DNA from: Sulfurimonadaceae bacterium
Lineage (GTDB): Bacteria > Campylobacterota > Campylobacteria > Campylobacterales > Sulfurimonadaceae
Length of the DNA: 40,654 bases
Assembly: GCA_016744905.1 (NCBI GenBank)
Contig: JADGDM010000021.1
Location: 1-40,654 of the forward strand
Direction of reading: 5' to 3'
Shown here: piece after piece, positions 34,349 through 40,654 of the stretch
Layout: every line of letters starts with the position of its first letter
Numbering within the stretch: position 1 is the first letter of the stretch
Notes under the pieces: generated by a model
The model's database searches: none
Told to the model about the DNA's origin: nothing
What the model saw: only the letters and a program-made list of their open reading frames with translations
Translations under genes and position numbers: made by a program

Positions 34349-35818
34349 ATGAAAAAAATAATTTTATTTATAGGTGTATTGCTCGCTTTAAATAGTTCAC
34401 TAATGGGTTTAACAATTGATGAGTGTAAAACAGATATCTATTTCGGAAATGGAGTCTGGAATGCTCCTGAAGATGCAGAAAAAGGAAGACAGAAATTACA
34501 AAAAGAGATTGTTGTTTCCAAATTAATACAAGGTGATCCAAAACTCCAAGCCAAATATGGGGAAGTAAAACTCCAATATAACTGGGGGCAAGGTGGTATG
34601 TTAGACGTTTTAGAGACATATTACCAACTAAAAGAAGCTGGACAAGTGAATGATTATCAATTTTTTGCAGTTATATTGATATTAACAAAAGGAAATGCAC
34701 CTGTTACTTTAAGTGCTGTTACTACACAACAATTAATGGAGTCGTTCACCAGTGATTGGGAGCAGGGAAATGTAGATGAGATGTGGAATAAGTATTATGA
34801 GGAGAGTTTTAAACTCTCTCATAAGGTGCTACTGATATCACACTCACAAGGAAATCTCTTTGCAAATCGTATTCATGATAGTATAGTCCCAACACAGTAT
34901 CAAGATTATTTTGCAAATCTACAAATCGCTTCACCTGCTAGTGAAGTGAAAGCACTAAAAGGTGACTATGTTACCGGCTCAGTAGATCCTGTTATTAATC
35001 CTATTCCAGGGAGTATGGACGCCAATGCGGTATTAGACACTTCTGGGCATGCCTTGGTTGAAGCCTATCTAAGTTCTAGTGACACTTTAGAAAAGATAGT
35101 TAGTAAAACGAGACAACTTCTCAATACCCTTGATAGCGAATCATCCCAATGGCAAACCGATCAAGAGATAGCCAAAGATACAGTAGATTATCGTATTACA
35201 GTAAAACATCGATTTGATGAGAGTGTCATCATGAATGAAGAGGTTTATCCTTTTGAAGCATCAAAAAAGCTCTACCAAACAAAAGACATCCTTGACAATG
35301 ATGTGTGGGTAAAAGCGAGTTGCGGTGGAGAAAAAGTACTTACTACATGGGAAAATCAAAAAGAGAGTGAGTTCTATCTTCTTCAAGGAACTGATGAGAT
35401 GATTAGTATTGGAGGTGTATTTACATTTATAGTAGAGTATTACTACAAAATAGCTAACTACACTGAGTACAATCCAAAAGGGAGTATTGCTAATAAATTA
35501 ATTACACCAGATGGTAGTTGTGGTTATGAAAGTGGAAGTGGATATAGAAATATAAGTTCTTTATCATCTGATGAAGTATATCTTGGAGCGGGCTTAGATG
35601 GAGTTCGAAATGAATATGAAATATATTTTTATAACTCTTTTCCTAGTACCTTTAGTGGAGCAATAAGCAAACAGTTAAATTGCTATCTTGGTCAAAAAAA
35701 TGATTCAATAGAGTCTTATAATATTTTAAATAGAAGCAATGAGACGCGTAGAATTATTGAAGATGATAAGGGCATACGAAGATACATCTTAGAACAAGAG
35801 TATACTTTAAAAATATAA
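34349..35818 (+). CDS. Secreted alpha/beta-hydrolase-like protein
   Basis: The 489-residue product starts at ATG 34349 (the in-frame ATG at 34331 lies inside the preceding gene) and has a signal peptide (IILFIGVLLALNSSLMG). Residues 160-169 read VLLISHSQGN, a nucleophile elbow with S166, and H234 in SGHALVEAYL is a plausible catalytic histidine. An esterase or lipase activity in the periplasm or outside the cell is inferred. The C-terminal 250 residues are beta-rich and not recognised, with several cysteines. Strict linkage to the lipoprotein gene (one base apart) points to joint action. The pair lies between two copies of the dinB 3' end. Confidence 0.7.
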   Translation: MKKIILFIGVLLALNSSLMGLTIDECKTDIYFGNGVWNAPEDAEKGRQKLQKEIVVSKLIQGDPKLQAKYGEVKLQYNWGQGGMLDVLETYYQLKEAGQVNDYQFFAVILILTKGNAPVTLSAVTTQQLMESFTSDWEQGNVDEMWNKYYEESFKLSHKVLLISHSQGNLFANRIHDSIVPTQYQDYFANLQIASPASEVKALKGDYVTGSVDPVINPIPGSMDANAVLDTSGHALVEAYLSSSDTLEKIVSKTRQLLNTLDSESSQWQTDQEIAKDTVDYRITVKHRFDESVIMNEEVYPFEASKKLYQTKDILDNDVWVKASCGGEKVLTTWENQKESEFYLLQGTDEMISIGGVFTFIVEYYYKIANYTEYNPKGSIANKLITPDGSCGYESGSGYRNISSLSSDEVYLGAGLDGVRNEYEIYFYNSFPSTFSGAISKQLNCYLGQKNDSIESYNILNRSNETRRIIEDDKGIRRYILEQEYTLKI

Positions 35819-35820
35819 AG

Positions 35821-35839
35821 TGTGGCGCTATGCGCTACA
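35821..35839. terminator. Hairpin between the hydrolase gene and the dinB-type gene
   Basis: An 8-bp stem (TGTGGCGC / GCGCTACA, one G-T wobble) with a 3-base loop lies between the convergent stops at 35818 and 35843. Reverse-strand transcripts meet T-rich sequence after it; it probably serves both genes. Confidence 0.65.
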
Positions 35840-35842
35840 TAG

Positions 35843-37126
35843 TCATCTCTTCTTCACCAACTCGCTCCCAAACTTTAAACTGTCCAAACCATACTTCTCT
35901 CTAACCTTATGCACTTTTTTACTCAGTTCACTTTGCTCTATCTCATCCTCAAAACCGATGAGCGATAACTCACGACGTGAAATCTTTGTGAAGCTTCCAC
36001 AGCTCATGGAGAGGTGCATGATTTTAAGTGTTTTATAGGTGTCACTTTTATAAAAAAGGTCCAACATTAAATCTTTGAGTGCCTTTTCACTAAAAAGCGT
36101 ATTTCGACTTAGGTTGGCGTGGGTTTTATTACTTCTATCGTATTGAATCCCAAAGTGAAAGGTAGTAGGTACAACCTCATGTTTTAGTATGGCGTAGGCA
36201 AGATGGCGCGCTAAGATAATAACACGACGTTTCAGTTCAACTCTATCAAGAGAGGGTTTAAAAGTACGTGAGATTCCTATGGACTTTCTGGGTGATTTGG
36301 TGACGATTTCAGCACTCTCATATCCAGCGACCTTACGGTATAGCTCTCTGGAGTAGGGCGTATGGTTATAAAGTAGTTCCTTAGCGCGTAAGAGCTGTCC
36401 TAAGGTGTTTATATTGTACTTATGTAGAAAGTTTTGCATAGCGCGTCCGATGCCAGCAAAGGTCTCTATAGAGATATTTTCTACAAAGGTGGGAATCTCA
36501 TGTTCATGAATGAGTTTACAGCCAAAAGGTTTGGCCATGGTAGTGGCGAGTTTAGCAATATGTTTTGATTTTGCGACACCGATAGAGACAGGAAGGTTTA
36601 AATCACGCTGTATCTCATGACGTAGTGTGTCTACAAAAAAAAGTGCCTCATCATCATTAACCCATCCTGAGAGATCTCCATAAAATTCATCAATACTGGC
36701 TTGCTCGATGAGCGGTATACGTTTTTGAAGATATTCATGGAGTGTATGGGACAGTTCTTGATACAGACGCATATTGGGTGCTTTGATGCGAAGATTTGGA
36801 CAGAGTCTAAAGGCTTCACTCAGACTCATCGCTGTTCTCACACCACGTGCACGCGCTTCATATGAAGAAGTGGTGATGATACCTCGGATAATGCCCTCTT
36901 CATCTCTAAACTTATCAATATCATTAACACTTGGATCATAAGTTTGAAAAAAAGAGCTGACAAAGGAACCACTGTTTTCATTACTGAAGCTTTGATTTCC
37001 ACTGTTTGTTGCAAAGATGTTTGTATCGCCTCGTCCGCCAACAGCCAGTGGAATACCACAGAGGGTTTTATCCAAGGTACGTTCAGCAGAGACAAAATAG
37101 GAGTCAAGATCGATATGTATTTTCAT
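35843..37126 (-). CDS. dinB: Y-family DNA polymerase (DinB/Pol IV type)
   Basis: A 427-residue translesion polymerase. The palm carries the metal-binding aspartate in KIHIDLDSYFVSAER and the SIDEFYGDLSG motif with the catalytic Asp-Glu. The fingers region contains TTSSYEARARGVRTAMSLSE. The helix-hairpin-helix thumb (IETFAGIGRAMQNFL) and little-finger domain follow. Between VGGRGD and IRGIITT there is an extra block of about 40 residues rich in Ser, Asn and Phe, absent from standard Pol IV but, as I recall, present in relatives from this class. There is no obvious beta-clamp peptide at the short C-terminus (SELVKKR). The 3' end is duplicated at 33300-33416. Confidence 0.88.
   Translation of the reverse strand: MKIHIDLDSYFVSAERTLDKTLCGIPLAVGGRGDTNIFATNSGNQSFSNENSGSFVSSFFQTYDPSVNDIDKFRDEEGIIRGIITTSSYEARARGVRTAMSLSEAFRLCPNLRIKAPNMRLYQELSHTLHEYLQKRIPLIEQASIDEFYGDLSGWVNDDEALFFVDTLRHEIQRDLNLPVSIGVAKSKHIAKLATTMAKPFGCKLIHEHEIPTFVENISIETFAGIGRAMQNFLHKYNINTLGQLLRAKELLYNHTPYSRELYRKVAGYESAEIVTKSPRKSIGISRTFKPSLDRVELKRRVIILARHLAYAILKHEVVPTTFHFGIQYDRSNKTHANLSRNTLFSEKALKDLMLDLFYKSDTYKTLKIMHLSMSCGSFTKISRRELSLIGFEDEIEQSELSKKVHKVREKYGLDSLKFGSELVKKR
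35850..35900. repeat. Direct repeat copy B (dinB 3' end)
   Basis: This is the in-gene copy of the 51-base repeat, encoding KYGLDSLKFGSELVKK at the end of the polymerase. It forms the right boundary of the cassette bracketed by copy A. Confidence 0.85.
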
Positions 37127-37189
37127 GGAAGTATTGTAGCGCGCTGAAAGTAGCTGCGCATAAAGTATGACAAATTGTTAAGTCAACTG

Positions 37190-37624
37190 TTAAAAAGGGT
37201 AGGTACTTTTTGTTTTTTTCTCAAAAACAACTTCTTCTGGCATACTTTGTGTTTTGTAGCGGTCTTTTAAAAGTAAGATATGGTTCTCGATTCTATCAAG
37301 AAGGTAACATTCAGATTTCGGATAGTGTGCTTGCGCAGCGTGAATATACTCCAACAACATCTCAACGGCTTCTTCATCTGTATCAAATTTTATACTGCTC
37401 AGTAGTTCTCTTGTTTCATAAATTTTCTCTTCACATGCTTCAATAAAATCACTACCAATATCCATAACCAACATGGTTTTAACGGCGAGTTTAAATTGAA
37501 ATTGATTGTAAAGCATAACGGCTATAAAGTACTCGATGTCAGAGGGTTCATATTCAGAGTAATAATGGTCTTCATCATTAAACCATTCATGTAAGAGAGC
37601 AGATGCTTTTGTCGTTTGACTCAT
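37190..37624 (-). CDS. Small acidic helical protein of unknown function
   Basis: The 144-residue product is acidic and helical, with aromatic clusters (NDEDHYYSEYEPSDIEYFIA) and no signal peptide or membrane segment. No family is recognised. It starts at ATG 37624 and ends 64 bases before the start of the polymerase gene on the same strand, so it could be co-transcribed with it; whether the two act together is unknown. Coding status is supported by length, consistent amino-acid use and a clean divergent promoter region shared with the DUF3817 gene. Confidence 0.6.
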   Translation of the reverse strand: MSQTTKASALLHEWFNDEDHYYSEYEPSDIEYFIAVMLYNQFQFKLAVKTMLVMDIGSDFIEACEEKIYETRELLSSIKFDTDEEAVEMLLEYIHAAQAHYPKSECYLLDRIENHILLLKDRYKTQSMPEEVVFEKKTKSTYPF

Positions 37625-37744
37625 AATTGTTCCTAGTTTTTTTGACAGTATACCTTATAGTTTTTTGATAAAATTAAAATATAAAAATTATAAGTTTAAT
37701 CTCTATTCTTTCTGTGCTATGATTGCGTCAAAAAAAGGCTCGAA

Positions 37745-38068
37745 ATGTTACTTAAAAATGTACATAGTGATTTAATTGGTAAGTTTAGAATTATAGGATT
37801 TATTGAGGGAATATCATATTTGGTACTACTTTTTATCGCAATGCCGATGAAGTATATGATGGGCATTCCAATGGCAACAAAAATCGTTGGAATGTCTCAT
37901 GGTATTTTATTTATTATCTTTTTAATTCTTCTGATGCAAGCCGCACAAATTCATAAGTTCTCAGCAAAAGATAGCATTATATTTTTTGTCGCTTCTCTTA
38001 TCCCTTTTGGAACATTTTATACAGACAAACGTCTGAATGCGCTTGAAGATAAAATCAAAACTTCTTAG
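37745..38068 (+). CDS. DUF3817 family small membrane protein
   Basis: The 107-residue protein has three likely membrane helices and matches DUF3817: KFRIIGFIEGISYLVLLFIA at the N-terminus, the MPMKYMMGIPMATKIVGMSH segment with its histidine, and SLIPFGTFYTDKRL near the end. The function of the family is not known. AAAGGCT precedes the ATG. Its stop overlaps by four bases the stop of the convergent response regulator gene. Confidence 0.88.
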   Translation: MLLKNVHSDLIGKFRIIGFIEGISYLVLLFIAMPMKYMMGIPMATKIVGMSHGILFIIFLILLMQAAQIHKFSAKDSIIFFVASLIPFGTFYTDKRLNALEDKIKTS

Positions 38069-39324
38069 AGCGTATCAAACTCGTTAAATATTTCAACTTC
38101 CATTTGGTTGATAGACGAGCTGGTATCAACTTTGATAGCGCGTACACGTGTAGAGAGGTTAAAGTCAACATCTGAGTCCAGATGTTCTTTATTAAGGTTT
38201 GTAGCATTGACCTGTATGCTTTTTAAACTCTCTACCAACTCCTGAAAGTTCTCTTCAAAAGGTAAAATCAAAAATTTATTTTCTCCAATATGGCCTAAAA
38301 ATGAATTTTCCATTTTTAAAGTCTGAATGGCTTCAATAGTTTGTGCAAAATCTATTTCAGTGGCGACGGCGTCATCTTTTCCATACCATTGAGTAATATT
38401 ATTGTAGTTTTTAATTCTAATAATGATGATATCAAGCATCGCACTGTTTTGTTTTAATACATCAATCTTTTCAAAAGTAAATCTTTTATTATTGAGTTTA
38501 GTATTGGGATCGAGATTAAATTGATTATGCATAAGTGTGACATCGCTAAAACTTAAAATATAACTCTCTTCATCTTCAATTTTGGTAGAATTAATTTGAT
38601 ACTTTTTGGTTTTATTATCTTGTACTATTTTTATGATATGTTGGGATTTATCCAGCGTGTTAAGTTGTTCAATCAATGAAGCATTACTACTCGCACTTAT
38701 ATAGCCATTGGCCTCTTCAAATAAGACACCGATCTCAGGAAGTTCTAACTGTAGTGTTTCAAAAGAGTCAAATCCACAGAATTTTAAAAAGGCCTGGTTT
38801 GCCATAGAGATAACATTGTCAGTGAGCAAAACAATACCCACATCAATATGATCTACAATCATTTGCGCTTTTTTAGAGATAGTAACAACTTGATGTTGGA
38901 GTTTTTTATGTTCCATCTTTTGATTTAACTCTTCAACAATTTTATAAAGCATAATAATAAACTGCTTATTATTAAAAGGCTTTAAGACAAAACGCATCAC
39001 TTCAAGGTTAACCAATTCAATGAGATACTCACTGTCATTGTGCGCTGAAGTCACTAAAACAATTTGCTCGTCATTACGCTCTTTAATAGCGCGTATCATC
39101 TCAATACCATTCATATTTGGCATATTAATATCGGTGATGACAATATCAAAATCTCTACTTATATATTTATCTAAACCTTCTTTACCATCGACTGCGGTCA
39201 CAATATCGGTAAAAAATCGACCAATAAAATCTTTTGTTTGATCACGAATAATTTCATCATCTTCGACATAAAGAACTGAACAATGTTTACCATATTCTTT
39301 TAATTTAACAACATTAATTTCCAT
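38065..39324 (-). CDS. Response regulator: receiver, PAS-like and degenerate GGDEF domains
   Basis: The 419-residue protein has a complete receiver domain at residues 14-130: acidic E21/D22/D23, phospho-acceptor D65 in IVITDINMPNMNG, T92/S93 and K115 in KPF. A coiled linker precedes a PAS-like region (about 150-255; VGIVLLTDNVISMANQAFLK). The C-terminal part has the outline of a diguanylate cyclase (DPNTKLNNKRF opening), but the signature loop reads HIGENKF in place of GGDEF, so it is unlikely to make cyclic di-GMP; it may bind a nucleotide or a partner. It overlaps the sensor kinase gene by 11 bases and is surely its partner. Confidence 0.87.
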   Translation of the reverse strand: MEINVVKLKEYGKHCSVLYVEDDEIIRDQTKDFIGRFFTDIVTAVDGKEGLDKYISRDFDIVITDINMPNMNGIEMIRAIKERNDEQIVLVTSAHNDSEYLIELVNLEVMRFVLKPFNNKQFIIMLYKIVEELNQKMEHKKLQHQVVTISKKAQMIVDHIDVGIVLLTDNVISMANQAFLKFCGFDSFETLQLELPEIGVLFEEANGYISASSNASLIEQLNTLDKSQHIIKIVQDNKTKKYQINSTKIEDEESYILSFSDVTLMHNQFNLDPNTKLNNKRFTFEKIDVLKQNSAMLDIIIIRIKNYNNITQWYGKDDAVATEIDFAQTIEAIQTLKMENSFLGHIGENKFLILPFEENFQELVESLKSIQVNATNLNKEHLDSDVDFNLSTRVRAIKVDTSSSINQMEVEIFNEFDTL

Positions 39325-40654
39325 TTATTACTCCTGAGGATGCTTTTAATAAGACGATACTAAAGGTAGTTTCTCCATGAGCAGAGACAACCTCTAATTG
39401 ACCATTTAAATGATCTTCAATAATCATTTTCGACATATAAAGTCCTAGGCCTGTTCCATTTTTTTCATGCTTTGTACTAAAATAAGGATCAAATATTTTA
39501 TCTATGATCTCTTTTGGAATTCCTCCTGCTTTGTCATGAATATCAATTATAATCTCTTTTTTATTATCTACAATAGAGATATAAATTTCTTTGAGTTCAT
39601 GGCTGCTCTCTTTATAGGCATCCATAGAATTTTTTATAAGATTTAAAACAACTTGTAAAAGATCATTTCTTTGTGTGCTGAGTGTGATAGAATTTTTATA
39701 GTCTCTCTTGATAACAATTGAATTGCTTTTGAGACTACTTTCAATAATTTGAAGTGCTTCATCACAAAGTTTAGCAATATTAACACTTTCCTCTTTTTGG
39801 TTGGGTTTAAAAAAGTTTTTAAAGTCATCAATAGTATGAGATAGATAGGCTATTTGTGTATTAATCAGCTCAAGATTCTTCTTCCAGCGCTCTTCATCTA
39901 TATCTTCTAACTCGATATCCAATAAAAGATTATTCGTAGTCATCCCCATACCGGTTAGTGGTTGTCGCCATTGATGGGCAATCATACCAATCATTTCACC
40001 CATTGCAGCAAAACGTGATTGTTTGGTAATGAGTTGATCTTTTGTTGACATTTCATGAGCAAAATGACGTACCACGAAAAAGATGGATAGAAAAATAAAG
40101 GACATCATTAATTCTATTGAGAGATAAAAAATGATCATAGTATTATTGCTGTCTATTTCACTATATAGGGCATTAATAGCGCGTATATCTCCGATTTTTT
40201 CACCAAATCCATTTTTATCACCATAGATGTCTAGCATACCTTGCGGTGCATCTTTAGGATTACCATGACAGGTCAGACAAGCTTGTGTATTACGACGTGA
40301 TGGCATAGCAAAGAAAATATAGTTTTTATTTTCCAAAGTAATTCGTTCAGAAAAGCTAGTTTTATCACTGGTATTAAATATTGATACCACCTTAGATTCA
40401 TAAGTATTGGCTCTGTTCTCTAGATTGGTTGGATTGTCACTTGCGAATTTAAAACGTACTTTGGGAAGTTTATGTTCACTATCTCTATTTTTTTCTTGAA
40501 ATATTTTATTGATATGTGCGACAACGTAGGTTGATGAAAGCAAGGCGGGATTAAAGTACTCTTTAGAGAGCGTTTCTTCTCCTATGAGCTTATATATAGG
40601 AGGTTTTTGATGGTCTGAAATAAATTCTTGAATGGATTCAGAGAAGAGTATACT
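39314..40654 (-). CDS. Heme-binding (DUF3365) sensor histidine kinase, 5' end outside the window
   Basis: The reading frame stays open to the window edge, so the N-terminus is missing; 446 residues are visible. The sensor part matches DUF3365: SSTYVVAHINKIF, then the c-type heme motif CLTCH (codons at 40265-40279) followed by GNPKDAP. One membrane helix (MIIFYLSIELMMSFIFLSIF) follows. The kinase core has the H-box GMIAHQWRQPLTGM, the N-box VVLNLIKNSMDAY, the G1 box DKAGGIP and G2 GTGLGLYMSK. A periplasmic heme suggests sensing of redox state, oxygen or nitric oxide; which one cannot be told. It precedes and overlaps its response regulator. Confidence 0.9.
   Translation of the reverse strand, partial: SILFSESIQEFISDHQKPPIYKLIGEETLSKEYFNPALLSSTYVVAHINKIFQEKNRDSEHKLPKVRFKFASDNPTNLENRANTYESKVVSIFNTSDKTSFSERITLENKNYIFFAMPSRRNTQACLTCHGNPKDAPQGMLDIYGDKNGFGEKIGDIRAINALYSEIDSNNTMIIFYLSIELMMSFIFLSIFFVVRHFAHEMSTKDQLITKQSRFAAMGEMIGMIAHQWRQPLTGMGMTTNNLLLDIELEDIDEERWKKNLELINTQIAYLSHTIDDFKNFFKPNQKEESVNIAKLCDEALQIIESSLKSNSIVIKRDYKNSITLSTQRNDLLQVVLNLIKNSMDAYKESSHELKEIYISIVDNKKEIIIDIHDKAGGIPKEIIDKIFDPYFSTKHEKNGTGLGLYMSKMIIEDHLNGQLEVVSAHGETTFSIVLLKASSGVINGN

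Noticed and set aside
33472-35818. Type VI secretion effector/immunity pair
   Set aside because: The hydrolase has an ordinary signal peptide, no VgrG, PAAR or Hcp gene is near, and the similarity is limited to a nucleophile elbow. Kept only as one possibility in the findings.
35843-37126. The 40-residue insert of the polymerase as a novel fusion domain
   Set aside because: I recall similar insertions in polymerase IV proteins of related bacteria, so it is probably a family trait and not specific to this locus.
1-40654. tRNA, rRNA, CRISPR arrays, insertion sequences
   Set aside because: Scanned by eye on both strands for T-loop sequences, regular spaced repeats and transposase motifs; none found.

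Overview
The window is AT-rich, densely coding bacterial DNA that looks like chromosome from a free-living member of the Campylobacterota (Epsilonproteobacteria), most like Sulfurimonas or its relatives. The grounds are: the order rpsB-tsf-ABC ATPase-fliR-acidic ChePep-gmk-tatA-argS, which I recall from Campylobacter and Helicobacter; the block rpmE-rsmI-rlmB followed by a RodZ-like and a periplasmic protein gene, also shared by those genera; a DUF3373 outer-membrane protein; a FlaC-type short flagellin; and a DUF3365 heme sensor kinase. The assignment is by protein resemblance and remembered gene order, without a database search. No rRNA, tRNA, CRISPR array or transposase is visible. No stretch over 300 bases lacks a gene; the longest gap (8836-9097) separates two divergent genes.

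Layout. 1-3045 (+): a polytopic membrane protein, an aldehyde dehydrogenase and a DUF523 protein. 3038-6532 (-): rpmE, rsmI, rlmB, a RodZ-like protein and a periplasmic protein, a translation and envelope cluster. 6688-7155: a Bcp-type peroxiredoxin, sharing a terminator with the DUF3373 protein (7180-8835, -). 9098-12556: a very large lipoprotein. 12786-21413 (+): the conserved translation, flagellar and export cluster, interrupted only by a small reverse-strand gene for a degenerate phospholipase-D-like protein (16089-16556). 21437-22183 (-): FlaC-like flagellin. 22332-25912 (+): a zinc-binding-type chemoreceptor, translationally coupled to N-carbamoylputrescine amidase, then a J-domain protein. 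25925-26851 (-): a stand-alone DUF234 protein.

27001-35818 (+) is the accessory part: two tandem, clearly paralogous giant lipoproteins (962 and 1079 aa), then a two-gene cassette of a lipoprotein and a secreted alpha/beta-hydrolase-like protein. The cassette promoter contains a run of eight G, and the cassette is bracketed by two near-identical 51-bp copies of the 3' end of the neighbouring dinB-type polymerase gene. 35843-40654 holds that polymerase, a small acidic protein, a DUF3817 membrane protein, and a sensor kinase/response regulator pair whose kinase carries a c-type heme motif and runs off the window.

The main themes are translation, the flagellar pole and chemotaxis (fliR, chePep, flaC, MCP), and cell-surface lipoproteins. 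The least explained and most interesting segment is 27001-35900: giant paralogous surface proteins next to a possibly phase-variable, repeat-bracketed lipoprotein/hydrolase pair.
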